Below, one piece after another: positions 43,923 through 52,953 of a stretch of 64,000 nucleotides of DNA. Source of the stretch: Jeotgalicoccus nanhaiensis (GTDB lineage: Bacteria > Bacillota > Bacilli > Staphylococcales > Salinicoccaceae); NCBI GenBank assembly GCA_004570955.1, contig SPPL01000002.1, positions 62,001-126,000 of the forward strand, written 5' to 3'. The position numbers and the translations under genes are program-made. The notes beneath the pieces were generated by a model. That model saw only the letters and a list, made by a program, of their open reading frames with translations, did no database searches and was not told where the DNA came from. Position 1 is the stretch's first letter, and each line of letters begins with the position of its first letter.

Positions 43923-46911
43923 TTTAAAAGTAGAATATTTCGGACCGTTTGAATCAGAAGAAATTAATTTTCGCAGCCTGAACAATAAATTGTTTTTAAT
44001 CAGCGGGCGGACCGGCTCCGGTAAAACGATGATCTTTGATGCGATTGTATACGCCTTGTACGGCAGTGCATCGACTGCCGGCCGGGATGAAGAGTCCCTC
44101 CGCAGCCAATTTGCGCCCATCGATAAGCAGGCAGAGGTTAAACTTACCTTCGATGTGCGCGGCAAGGAATATACAGTGGAACGGACGCTCAAATATCATA
44201 AACCGGGTAATAAGAGTGCCACCCCACCAAAAGCGGTGCTGTACGACGGAGAAGGGAATATTCTCGCAGGTAAACTGAATGAAGTGAGAGACGCAGTAGA
44301 GGAAATAGTGAAACTGAACCGGGCGCAGTTCAGAAAAATTTTAATACTGCCGCAGGGAGAATTTAAAGAGCTGCTCGTGTCATCGAGTACAGACAAACAG
44401 GAAATTCTGCGCACTCTGTTCCAGACAGGACGTTTTTTAAACTTTGAACTGAATTTAAAAGATAAACTGAAAGAACAGTCTGCTGAAGCGGCGAAGCTCG
44501 ATATGAGAATTAACGAATGTGTTAAACACATCCATACTGACGATATTGATATTACAAAGCAGGAGGAATTTCCGAATTACAATATAGCTTTGGAATATGC
44601 AGACGGGGTTATCTTCAGTTATAAGAAAAAACTTGAGTCTCTGGCTGAAGAAGGCAAGAAGTTTAAAAGTGAGCTTGATCAAAAGCAGGAGACATTACTT
44701 AAAAAAGAGAAGCACAATGAACAAATTGTTAAGCTGAACGAGTTAATCAAGTCGAAGGAGACTTTACAGAGCCAGGCGGAATCAATCGATGTGTGGCGTT
44801 CTGAAATCGCTGATTTTGAATCGGTCTCATCAATTAAATACGAACTGCTGCGTCACCAGGAACTTAAAACGGCAGGCCGAGAAATTAAAGATAGCCTGGC
44901 TGCGGAAACAAAAAAGGAAACGCATCTGTCAGAGAAACTGAATAACAGTGCAGCCCAGCTTGAAGAGACAGAAAAAAATATACCGGATATGAATAAAAGG
45001 CAGCAGCAGTATTATAAGCGCGAATCCTTTTTATCATCTTCCTATGAAACACTCGATGATGAAATCGCATCGCTGACGGCAGAATCAGAGCAGAAAGAAG
45101 CAGAACTTAAAAAACTTTCAGCTTATATTGAAGATATTAAAAAGAAACTTGGAAAGCTGACAGCAACACACAAAAAAGCTTCAGAACTGCAGGAACAGCA
45201 CAGTGAACTCCGCAGCAAAAGCAGGCAGCTTGAAAATGAGGTGCAGGAAGCGCATAGTGACCGGAAACTCATTGACGAGCGCACACAGATAAAGAGAAAT
45301 ATCGAAGAAAATAATGGAGATATCAGCCGGCTGAAGAAAGACTTAAGCGTCTTTAACACCCGTCTTGCCGACTATGACGAAGAAACAGTCCAGACACTCA
45401 ATCATCTTATCAATCACCTTGAGCTCGGCGAAGCATGTCCAGTCTGTGAACAGACTGTGCTTGAACTGCCGGAATCAGGCGGGTTTTCAAAAGAGGACCG
45501 CCGGGAGCTGAATACTTTAACAGAAAAAATCACTGACTATGAAGAAATTAATCAAAAGCACGTTATGCGGATTGATGTAATCGATGAAATATTAAAAGAT
45601 AAAGAACAAAAAGATGCGGATATGCTTGAAGTGCAGCTGAAATCTGCAGAAGAAGAAACAGAGAAAACGGCATCAATGCTGGCTGAGACAAACAGCGAAC
45701 TTGAACAGAAAGAACAGCTGAATAACGAACTGGCTCGTGAAAATGAAAATATGCATGCCTTGATGATGAGAAGCCAGGAAGTGAAAAACGCACTCAATCA
45801 GCTGACAGCAAAACTGCAGGAATTTAAAGAAGTGACCGGTTATAAGGACTTCAGCGCTTTTAAAACTTATATGAACAAGGAAGGCGAAGATATAAAAGAG
45901 TTTCAGGAAAATCTGAATCAGCTGAAAGAAACTGTTAATGATTTAACTAAACAGCGTGATTTAACTGCTCAAAAGGTAAAATCCCTGGAAGCTGATGCTG
46001 ACAAGACCGCTCTGTCAGAAGCCAAGTTTAACAGTAAAATTGAAAAATTTATGACTCAGCATGGTTATGCGGATACAGAGACACTGCACCGCATTATTAA
46101 CGATGAGTCTATTGATGAGAAAAAAGAAAAAGTAAAAACTTTTGATGATGAAAATTTATCGCTTAACAAGAGTCTGGAAGAATTAAAGAAAACATTGGAA
46201 TCTACAGAAAAAGTCAGTACTGAGGAAGATATTAAGGCCATAAATGAAGCTGAAAAGTCACTCGAGTCCGCGAGAGAATATTATGCGGCGGTCAATGAAA
46301 GAAAAAATCAGAACATCAATTCAAAAGAGTATCTGGCAGAGCTAATCAGCACTTTCAATGCATCCTATGAAGAATTCAGCCAGCTGAATGAACTGGTCGA
46401 AGCGGTGCAGGGCAAAAAGGGACAGAAGGTTTCGCTTGAGCGGTATGTGCTCACGTATTATCTGGAGCGTATTTTGGAACTTGCCAACGTGAGACTGACT
46501 GCGATGACGAACCACCGGTATAAACTGCAGCGGAGCATGAAAAAAGTGAACCGTTACAGCGGCCTTGATATAGAAGTTTTTGATTACTACAATAACCAGG
46601 CGCGCAATATTAATTCACTGTCCGGCGGAGAAACTTTCCAGGCTTCACTCGTGCTGGCACTTGCTTTAAATGAAACACTGCAGCAGGAATCCGGCGGAAT
46701 TACACTGGATACCATGCTGATCGATGAAGGATTCGGCACACTCGACCACGAAACACTGGAAGTTGCGATATCTACTTTGATTGACCTGCAGACAACAGGA
46801 AAAACAATCGGCATCATCTCCCACGTCGAAGAATTGAAAGAACGTATGGAGCATATCTTGTATGTGAAACCGGATAATGAGCGGAGCACGACGAAAATTG
46901 TGACCCTCTAG
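43909..46911 (+). CDS. sbcC: SbcC, ATPase subunit of SbcCD
   Basis: A 1000-residue SMC/Rad50-like protein. Walker A GRTGSGKT is at residues 33-40, the zinc-hook CPVC at 510-513 between long coiled coils, the signature LSGGETF at 904-910 and Walker B MLIDEGFGTLD at 936-946. The ATG at 43909 after GCAGGTGA begins MKLINLKVEYFGPF and fits the family; the frame opens 14 codons earlier. With SbcD it processes hairpins, which may matter in a genome full of small palindromic repeats. Confidence 0.96.
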   Translation: MKLINLKVEYFGPFESEEINFRSLNNKLFLISGRTGSGKTMIFDAIVYALYGSASTAGRDEESLRSQFAPIDKQAEVKLTFDVRGKEYTVERTLKYHKPGNKSATPPKAVLYDGEGNILAGKLNEVRDAVEEIVKLNRAQFRKILILPQGEFKELLVSSSTDKQEILRTLFQTGRFLNFELNLKDKLKEQSAEAAKLDMRINECVKHIHTDDIDITKQEEFPNYNIALEYADGVIFSYKKKLESLAEEGKKFKSELDQKQETLLKKEKHNEQIVKLNELIKSKETLQSQAESIDVWRSEIADFESVSSIKYELLRHQELKTAGREIKDSLAAETKKETHLSEKLNNSAAQLEETEKNIPDMNKRQQQYYKRESFLSSSYETLDDEIASLTAESEQKEAELKKLSAYIEDIKKKLGKLTATHKKASELQEQHSELRSKSRQLENEVQEAHSDRKLIDERTQIKRNIEENNGDISRLKKDLSVFNTRLADYDEETVQTLNHLINHLELGEACPVCEQTVLELPESGGFSKEDRRELNTLTEKITDYEEINQKHVMRIDVIDEILKDKEQKDADMLEVQLKSAEEETEKTASMLAETNSELEQKEQLNNELARENENMHALMMRSQEVKNALNQLTAKLQEFKEVTGYKDFSAFKTYMNKEGEDIKEFQENLNQLKETVNDLTKQRDLTAQKVKSLEADADKTALSEAKFNSKIEKFMTQHGYADTETLHRIINDESIDEKKEKVKTFDDENLSLNKSLEELKKTLESTEKVSTEEDIKAINEAEKSLESAREYYAAVNERKNQNINSKEYLAELISTFNASYEEFSQLNELVEAVQGKKGQKVSLERYVLTYYLERILELANVRLTAMTNHRYKLQRSMKKVNRYSGLDIEVFDYYNNQARNINSLSGGETFQASLVLALALNETLQQESGGITLDTMLIDEGFGTLDHETLEVAISTLIDLQTTGKTIGIISHVEELKERMEHILYVKPDNERSTTKIVTL

Positions 46912-47007
46912 ACAATGATTAGTCATAAAAAGTGCATAATTTTCACGCACAGAATTTTTAATTTTTGATAACATTGGTAGTAAGATGAAATATAGGAGGG
47001 GACACAC

Positions 47008-47622
47008 TTGAAAAAGTGGTTAATCGCGGTTTTGGCTTCACTGATGTTTTTATCAGCATGCAGTGCAGGCGCAGTAGAGCCGATGAGCCGGTACGGTGAT
47101 GAAGTACAGGACTTCGAAGTGACGAATCAGAATGATGAAACGTTCACTAGAGAAGATATGGATGGTAAAGTATGGCTCCTCAGCTTTATCTTTACGAACT
47201 GTGCGACTGTCTGCCCGCCGATGACTCAAAATATGACTCAGGTCACACAGGAACTGGATGAAAAGGGCATCGAGAACTATGGAGTAATGAGCTTCTCTGT
47301 TGACCCTGAAGTCGATACACCTGAAGTATTAACGGAATACGCAGGCTGGTATGATATACCGGAAAATACAGAATGGCAATTTCTTACAGGATATGACTAT
47401 GAGTTTATTAGAGGATTCGCAGAAGATAACTTTAAAACCATTGTCGCACCGCCGCCAAAAGGCAGCAACCAGGTCACCCACGGTACTGCTTTCTATCTGA
47501 TTGATGCAGACGGTACAATCATTAAAGACTATTCCGGTGTAGATTCAGGCGATACAAAATTCCCGCAGGCGGAAGTAGTATCCGATGTGGAAAAACTGGT
47601 AGAACGGGAAACAGAAGAGTAA
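47008..47622 (+). CDS. SCO1/SenC-family copper-binding lipoprotein
   Basis: A 204-residue lipoprotein (lipobox LSAC, C18) with a thioredoxin-like fold. The copper-site residues are C65 and C69 in FTNCATVCP and H158 in NQVTHGTAF. SCO proteins deliver copper to or reduce the CuA site of cytochrome oxidase. The start is a TTG seven bases after AGGAGGGG. The last 15 codons recur, diverged, at 50114-50164 beyond the LPXTG gene. Confidence 0.92.
   Translation: MKKWLIAVLASLMFLSACSAGAVEPMSRYGDEVQDFEVTNQNDETFTREDMDGKVWLLSFIFTNCATVCPPMTQNMTQVTQELDEKGIENYGVMSFSVDPEVDTPEVLTEYAGWYDIPENTEWQFLTGYDYEFIRGFAEDNFKTIVAPPPKGSNQVTHGTAFYLIDADGTIIKDYSGVDSGDTKFPQAEVVSDVEKLVERETEE
47576..47591. repeat. Left copy of a 16-bp direct repeat flanking the LPXTG gene
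   Basis: TAGTATCCGATGTGGA lies near the end of the SCO1 gene and is repeated exactly at 50115-50130. Confidence 0.8.
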
Positions 47623-47631
47623 ATATGTTAT

Positions 47632-47666
47632 AAAAAGTAATCCTTAATGGGATTGCTTTTTATTTT
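47632..47666 (+). terminator. Terminator of the SCO1 gene
   Basis: AAAAAGtAATCC pairs with GGGATTGCTTTTT, followed by T-rich sequence. Confidence 0.72.
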
Positions 47667-47697
47667 ACAGAATATTTACATATGAATATAAATACTA

Positions 47698-47726
47698 TTG
47701 TAAAATATTTCTAATACAGATATACT
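47698..47726 (+). promoter_or_regulatory. Promoter of the LPXTG gene
   Basis: TTGTAA (47698-47703), 17 bp, TATACT (47721-47726), about 90 bp before the start codon. The leader then contains two TCCGGA hexamers 10 bp apart (near 47759-47780) that could form a hairpin. Confidence 0.62.
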
Positions 47727-47814
47727 AATTACATAATAAGTAAGTACATACTTTTAGTCCGGATTTTATATACTCCGGAAACTAGTTTTCATTTATACTC
47801 AGGAGGTCATGTAA

Positions 47815-50091
47815 TTGACTAAGCAACGGAAGAATAAGGTTTTAAATGTATCACTGGCAAGCATCTTAACATTATCTTTATTAGCACCATTAGATGATTC
47901 TGTATATGCATCAGAAACAGATGATTGGGTAGATGGAAACCAACAAGTAGGCGGAGAAGATACGAGTGTAGATAACGGAACTGTAGAATTCCCAGATTGG
48001 TATGATAAGGATGCAATTTACAGTTCAAATGGTACACTAATCTATACGGGTGAAGACGCAAACCATTACAGAGGGATGTTATCGGCAGTACTAGCTAGTC
48101 CAAATAACTATATTCTTCATAACGGTGGGGTATACGAGTACTTCTACGAAGTGGATGCAGATGGTTACGCAATTAATGAATCAATGGGTGGAGAAGTATT
48201 ACCAAGCCAGTTTATCGGGTATGAAGTATCTATATCAGACATTAGAACTGTAGGGGCAAATATTCCACCATCAAAACCAGAAGGTAATCCTGGCGGTGAA
48301 GTAGTAGACCCAGATGAAGATGATACAGTGGAACTCCCAACAGAACCTGAAACAGATTATGAAGAAGGTGGGGACACTGGATTCGATGATGAAGATACAC
48401 AAATTGGGGATATTGATGATAACGAAGATAATTTCGGGACATTAGACCCCGATGAAGAAGTAACAGTGCCAGAAGAGGGTGACGATGGGGACTATGAAAT
48501 TCCAGTAGAGCCAGAACCAGAGCCAGAACCAACACCAGAACCAGAAGTTGAGCCAGAACTTGATGAAGAAAACAACTGGGAACAGGAAATTCCTGAGGAT
48601 GAGTCATCACAAGTAGAACCAACACCGTCACCAGACGATGAGCCTGGTGAAGATGATAGTGATGAGCTTCCATCAGAAGAAGCAGATCCTTCTTACGTAA
48701 ATAACTTTAAACTAGTTGATTTAGACACTGGTCGAGAATATACGAAGTTTACTATTCTTGGTCAGAACTATACACAACGTTTAAATGACCGGATAGAAGC
48801 TCTAAATATTGAACGAAATGTAACTATGGAAATCAATAATGAGGAAGTAACAAGTAAATCAATTAGCACTTCTACAATAAATGGAAATTCCATTTCAACA
48901 ACGACAAGTGAAATTACTGTATATGTAATCAATGAATCTTTAAATGATTTTGATCAAGAAGGCCCGTCATTAATTCCTAATGGCACTATTTATGATGATA
49001 TCAATATTGAAAATGCATACAGAAAGATTAATATATATAATGGTACAGATCTTATACAATCTCAGGCCTTCATTTATAATGAATCTATTGATGATTCAAT
49101 TAAATCAGCAATATATCAACTTGATCAATCTAACCCGGGAGTATACTATTATGATAATGTAAGTGTTTCTAGAGGAATAACTTCTATAATGACTAATACT
49201 GGTATATTTAGAGGGACATTATTAGCTATAGATATTTTTGTAAATGAACGTGATTCAGAAGAAATAACACCAGAACCAACAGAACCTGAGACAGATGATA
49301 ATGGCGAAGTACCAGAAGAGACGCCAACGCCTGAACCAACAGAACCAGAAACAGGTGATAACGGTGAATCGTCAGAAGAGACAGCAACACCAGAACCAAC
49401 AGAACCTGAGACAAGTGATAACGGTGAAGTATCGGATGACGACAGTAATGATGAGGCATTAGAAGAAACACCAACACCTGAAGCGGGAGAAGATGCTACT
49501 CAGTCTTCAGAAAGTGATGATAATTTATCCACTCTTATTGATGAACGTACAGGAATTTCTGTTTCAAGTGAGTATGATGAACTTGAAGGGCTTCAGTTAA
49601 GAGTACAAGTTTTAAATGCATCAGATCGTATTTCTAATCCTCATGATCGTTATGATATTGAATTAGTAGATGCAGATGGTAACTTCTATGAACTTCAAAA
49701 CAGTGTCACTGTTTCTATACCCGTCAATGGAGAAGTAAGTAACGTTTATTACCTTGGTGAATCATTAACTGATTTACCATATGAACTCATTGAAGGTAAC
49801 GTGATTTTCAATGTAGATAGTTTCAGTGAGTATGTAGTAACGTATAAAGAGAATACAGATAATGTAAATTCTGCGGCAGTAAATAACAATGATAGTGGTC
49901 AAACTAATATTGATAATGAGAATATCACAGATTCAAATTCTTCAACTGTGAAGGAAGAAAATATTACAGGTGATGACAAAGAAATGCTTCCTGATACCGG
50001 TGTATCAGCATCGAATATAATATTACCTGTTGCATTATTAGCACTTCTTGGAGGAACTATTCTTTACTTCACAAGACGTAAGACTAATTAA
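47815..50091 (+). CDS. LPXTG cell-wall-anchored surface protein with acidic PE-rich repeats
   Basis: A 758-residue surface protein. A signal peptide covers about residues 1-33. A first domain (about 50-145) contains YEYFYEVDADGYAINE. A long acidic Pro/Glu/Asp-rich stretch follows (about 155-295), then a second domain (about 298-480), a repeat block built on PEPTEPET-type units (about 485-570) and a third small domain. The sorting signal is LPDTG at 725-729, then a hydrophobic segment and FTRRKTN. The TTG start is seven bases after AGGAGGT. Base composition is AT-richer than the neighbours. I do not recognise the globular domains; adhesion is a guess from architecture. Confidence 0.88.
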   Translation: MTKQRKNKVLNVSLASILTLSLLAPLDDSVYASETDDWVDGNQQVGGEDTSVDNGTVEFPDWYDKDAIYSSNGTLIYTGEDANHYRGMLSAVLASPNNYILHNGGVYEYFYEVDADGYAINESMGGEVLPSQFIGYEVSISDIRTVGANIPPSKPEGNPGGEVVDPDEDDTVELPTEPETDYEEGGDTGFDDEDTQIGDIDDNEDNFGTLDPDEEVTVPEEGDDGDYEIPVEPEPEPEPTPEPEVEPELDEENNWEQEIPEDESSQVEPTPSPDDEPGEDDSDELPSEEADPSYVNNFKLVDLDTGREYTKFTILGQNYTQRLNDRIEALNIERNVTMEINNEEVTSKSISTSTINGNSISTTTSEITVYVINESLNDFDQEGPSLIPNGTIYDDINIENAYRKINIYNGTDLIQSQAFIYNESIDDSIKSAIYQLDQSNPGVYYYDNVSVSRGITSIMTNTGIFRGTLLAIDIFVNERDSEEITPEPTEPETDDNGEVPEETPTPEPTEPETGDNGESSEETATPEPTEPETSDNGEVSDDDSNDEALEETPTPEAGEDATQSSESDDNLSTLIDERTGISVSSEYDELEGLQLRVQVLNASDRISNPHDRYDIELVDADGNFYELQNSVTVSIPVNGEVSNVYYLGESLTDLPYELIEGNVIFNVDSFSEYVVTYKENTDNVNSAAVNNNDSGQTNIDNENITDSNSSTVKEENITGDDKEMLPDTGVSASNIILPVALLALLGGTILYFTRRKTN

Positions 50092-50113
50092 TTATTAGAT
50101 ATCGTATTATTTA

Positions 50114-50164
50114 CTAGTATCCGATGTGGAGCAATTGATTGAACAGAATTATGAAGAAAAATAA
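50114..50164 (+). pseudogene. Duplicated C-terminal tail of an SCO1 gene
   Basis: The frame CTA GTA TCC GAT ... TAA encodes LVSDVEQLIEQNYEEK, which aligns with VVSDVEKLVERETEE at the end of the SCO1 protein. It includes the right copy of the 16-bp direct repeat (50115-50130). Homology stops at the repeat, so only the tail is present. The differences are partly synonymous, which points to a diverged homologue rather than a fresh copy. Confidence 0.72.
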
Positions 50165-50174
50165 ATAGTTTTTG

Positions 50175-50218
50175 AAGAGTGCCGGGCGTTGTAATGACTG
50201 CCCGGTGCTCTTTTTTCT
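50175..50218 (+). terminator. Terminator after the SCO1 tail
   Basis: GAGtgCCGGGC pairs with GCCCGGtGCTC and is followed by TTTTTTCTTTT. It may be the original SCO1 terminator. Confidence 0.78.
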
Positions 50219-50221
50219 TTT

Positions 50222-50498
50222 GGCTCTACGTCAAATAGGGTTGATGAACAATTAAATCTGAGAGCCTAACTTGCGATAAGCGAGTGAGGCGCTTTTGGTT
50301 TCGGTTGGTACAGTCGTGTCATCAATAATATACGAACTCTAAAATGCGCAAAGTTTCGATAGCCAAAAGCCACACGTTTTAATGTCTTGATACTGTTATT
50401 AATACCCTCTAATGGGCTATTGGTCAGTGTCGGATAGTGTAATGTATGTTCAATATACGGATAATATTTTTTGAATGTGCGCAGTACTCTTCTCATTC
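50222..50498 (-). mobile_element. ISL3-family insertion sequence remnant
   Basis: The left limit carries GGCTCTACGTCAAATAGGG, which resembles an ISL3-family terminal inverted repeat. Inside is the C-terminal end of an ISL3-type transposase on the minus strand. The rest of the element is missing: homology ends near 50498, where nitrilase sequence begins. Confidence 0.78.
50266..50496 (-). pseudogene. Truncated ISL3-family transposase
   Basis: Seventy-six codons of the transposase C-terminus (TFKKYYPYIEHTL, then NSPLEGINNSIKTLKRVAFG and YRNFAHFRVRILL), the hallmark end of ISL3 transposases. The N-terminal DNA-binding and most of the catalytic domain are absent, so it is inactive. Confidence 0.85.
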
Positions 50499-50719
50499 CA
50501 GATGAACTTACACTTGGTGGAAGTTGTATTGTAAACCCATTAGGTGAATTTATTGTTGAACCAGTTATAGGTAAAGAAGAAATCTTATACGCAGATCTTG
50601 ATTTAGCTAGAATTCCAGAAGCACCGTTTGATTTTGATGGGGTTGGTCATTATTCTAGACCAGATATTTTTCAATTATCTGTAAATGAAAAAAAGCAAAC
50701 TAATGTCAATTGGAACTGA
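50498..50719 (+). pseudogene. Nitrilase C-terminal remnant
   Basis: The frame reads LTLGGSCIVNPLGEFIVEP, ILYADLDLARI and FDFDGVGHYSRPDIFQL before a TGA, which matches the C-terminal third of nitrilases. The catalytic Glu-Lys-Cys part is missing. The 5' end is fused to the ISL3 remnant, so the element probably removed the front of the gene. Confidence 0.8.
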
Positions 50720-50880
50720 TTTATATTAATATTAAATATTTTTATAGACGAGTACGAAGTAACACGTTTACTTTGTACTCTTTATTTAGGTTAGGCGGTT
50801 TTAATAATTTACTTTAGTTGAAAAAATATAAATTGTGAAAAAATAGAATTGTTAGTAAATTTATCTGGAGGTAATTTTAT

Positions 50881-51933
50881 ATGAGAGCAGCAGTATTTCA
50901 CAATGCACATGATATTCGTGTTGAGGACGTTGACGTTTCTAAAGTTTCGGATAATCAGGTAAAAATAAAAGTTGCATGGGCGGGTATTTGCGGCAGTGAT
51001 TTACATGAGTACAATGCAGGGCCAATTTTTATTCCTAAAGATGAAGAATCTCCATTAACTGGAAGAAAGGCACCGCTGACGATGGGGCATGAATTCTCGG
51101 GCGTCATCGAAGAAGCAGGAGCTAATGTCGATGGGCTAAAAGTTGGAGATAAAGTTACGATTAATCCATTAATTACAGGTGAAGTTCATAAAGAAAAACT
51201 TATTGATATGTACAAAGGGTTTACATTTGTCGGCTTAGGCAGTGATGGTGGGTTTGCAGATTATGTCGTAGTCGATAAAGAGAATATCGTTAAGTTACAA
51301 GACGATACTTCACTAGAACTCGGCGCTCTGGTAGAACCGACAGCAGTTGCACTACAGGCAATTAGAGAATCTGAAATGCAGTTCAGCGATTCGGTCGCAG
51401 TATTTGGCGCTGGACCAATAGGACTGTTGACAGTCATTGCAGCACGCGCAGCAGGTGCGAAAGATATTATTGTCTTCGATTTAAGCGATACGAGATTAAA
51501 AAAAGCGAAAGAGGTCGGTGCAACTTACGCTGTGAACTCGGGTAATCAAGATCCGATTGAATTTGTTAAAGCACATTACCCGGACGGCGTAGACAGAACG
51601 TTTGAAGTCGCAGGTGTTCCGATTACTTTAAATCAGGCAATACAAGTGACGAGAGCAAGAGGCATGGTCACAATCGTGTCAATTTTTGAAAAAGCAATGG
51701 AATTTAATCCAATGTTATTAACATCAAGCGGTGTGAGAATTTCATCTACCCTCGCGTATGAGCCGGATATTTTCGAAGCCACTGTGAAAATGATAGAAAG
51801 TGGTCAAATCAATCCATTTCCAGTTATTACAGACTATATTGAACTTGAAGACATTGTGGATAAAGGGTTCGAAACGCTTATTAACGATAAGAGTCAGGCG
51901 AAAATTTTAGTTAAGTTGAGCGGCGAAAAATAA
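50881..51933 (+). CDS. bdhA: Zinc-dependent 2,3-butanediol dehydrogenase
   Basis: A 350-residue medium-chain alcohol dehydrogenase. AGICGSDLHEY (catalytic-zinc Cys near residue 37) and MGHEFSGVIEEAG (zinc His/Glu near 70) form the active site; AVFGAGPIGLLTVIAARAAGA (written here in two parts: AVFGAGPIGLL and TVIAARAAGA, near 176-196) is the NAD-binding fold. The insert after SDLHEYNAGPIFIP is typical of (R,R)-butanediol dehydrogenases, which interconvert acetoin and 2,3-butanediol. The structural-zinc cysteines are absent, as in that subgroup. GGAGG precedes the ATG. Confidence 0.87.
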   Translation: MRAAVFHNAHDIRVEDVDVSKVSDNQVKIKVAWAGICGSDLHEYNAGPIFIPKDEESPLTGRKAPLTMGHEFSGVIEEAGANVDGLKVGDKVTINPLITGEVHKEKLIDMYKGFTFVGLGSDGGFADYVVVDKENIVKLQDDTSLELGALVEPTAVALQAIRESEMQFSDSVAVFGAGPIGLLTVIAARAAGAKDIIVFDLSDTRLKKAKEVGATYAVNSGNQDPIEFVKAHYPDGVDRTFEVAGVPITLNQAIQVTRARGMVTIVSIFEKAMEFNPMLLTSSGVRISSTLAYEPDIFEATVKMIESGQINPFPVITDYIELEDIVDKGFETLINDKSQAKILVKLSGEK

Positions 51934-51944
51934 TGAATTTTGAA

Positions 51945-51978
51945 CCAGTCTATTCATTTTTGAATAGACTGTATTTTA
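51945..51978 (+). terminator. Terminator of the butanediol dehydrogenase gene
   Basis: CAGTCTATTCA and TGAATAGACTG (51946-51956, 51961-51971) form an 11-bp stem followed by a T-rich run. Confidence 0.85.
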
Positions 51979-52010
51979 TAGTATTAAAATACTATATATA
52001 TTTCGTGTAG

Positions 52011-52169
52011 ATTATATATATCAATGATTATGGTGATAAAGAAGTATATATAAAATACATTGAAGATTTAACAGATCTTAATACAAGATTTAAAATAAAT
52101 CCTGTAAAAAATAAATTATCAAAGTTAAAAAGTAAGGAAAATAAAATTAAATACATATCTGATTATTAA
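52011..52169 (+). pseudogene. AT-rich orphan coding remnant
   Basis: An open frame of about 52 codons (YINDYGDKEVYIKYIEDL, then a lysine-rich end KSKENKIKYISDY) runs to a TAA but has no ATG, GTG or TTG start with a ribosome site. It looks like the 3' end of a decayed gene of foreign, AT-rich composition. The family is not recognised. Confidence 0.4.
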
Positions 52170-52214
52170 ATCATACTTTAGGGTAGATTATTACAAAGGA
52201 GCGTGGATAATAAT

Positions 52215-52883
52215 ATGAGTAAATCTGTATTAATTATGGTTACAAATGCTGACACAATTGCAGGTAACAAGAATAAACCGACTGGTGTATGGCTGTCTGA
52301 AGCGGCAGAGCCGTATATTGCATTTCAAGGTGCGGGGTTCAAAGTCGATATAGCATCACCTAAAGGTGGAAGCGTCCCAATTGATCCAAATTCAGTCGAG
52401 AATGGCAACGAGGATGAGAGTTTTACTGAAGTAGCGAAGCTGCTTCAAAATACATTACGAATGAAAGATGTTGTTTATGAAAATTATGACGCAATATTCT
52501 TAGCAGGCGGTCACGGGGCAATGTTTGACTTCCCGGGAGAACCGGACATTCAAAATATAATGGCATACTTTAAGGATAATGGGAGAATTATCAGCGCAGT
52601 ATGTCATGGACCGGCAGCATTTGCCGATGCAAAAACTAAAGATGGTAAATATTTAGTGGACGGGGTGAAACTGACAGCATTTACAAATGAAGAAGAAGAT
52701 TCCGTAAACTTATCAGAAGATATGCCGTTTATGCTGCAGACAAAACTTGAGGAAAACGGTGCAGGTTTTGTTAAAGGGACAGCCGGCGAAGAACATGTTG
52801 TTTCAAGCGGCAATTTCGTTACAGGGCAGAATCCGGCATCATCACAGGCTGTTGCAGAAGCAGTCATTAACAGACTAAGATAA
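52215..52883 (+). CDS. DJ-1/PfpI-family (type 1 glutamine amidotransferase-like) protein
   Basis: A 222-residue DJ-1/ThiJ/PfpI-superfamily protein. The nucleophile elbow is SAVCHGPAAF with the conserved cysteine near residue 135, and FLAGGHGAMFDFPG precedes it. Members act as glyoxalase III-type deglycases, chaperones or stress proteins. The frame opens at a GTG (52203) that overlaps the ribosome site; the ATG at 52215 (MSKSVLIMVTNAD) is preferred although its spacing from AAGGAG is long. Confidence 0.85.
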   Translation: MSKSVLIMVTNADTIAGNKNKPTGVWLSEAAEPYIAFQGAGFKVDIASPKGGSVPIDPNSVENGNEDESFTEVAKLLQNTLRMKDVVYENYDAIFLAGGHGAMFDFPGEPDIQNIMAYFKDNGRIISAVCHGPAAFADAKTKDGKYLVDGVKLTAFTNEEEDSVNLSEDMPFMLQTKLEENGAGFVKGTAGEEHVVSSGNFVTGQNPASSQAVAEAVINRLR

Positions 52884-52898
52884 TAAAATTATGGTTAT

Positions 52899-52933
52899 GA
52901 CGGTGTCCTTTATTAAGGCGCCGTCTTTTATTT
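52899..52933 (+). terminator. Terminator of the DJ-1/PfpI gene
   Basis: GACGGtGtCC pairs with GGcGCCGTC and is followed by TTTTATTTT. Confidence 0.75.
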
Positions 52934-52953
52934 TCGTGGAAATGATGGTGAGG

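Noticed and set aside
47632-47666. Riboswitch or attenuator before the LPXTG gene
   Set aside because: The hairpin and T-run sit directly after the SCO1 stop and before a separate promoter at 47698, so a plain terminator explains them.
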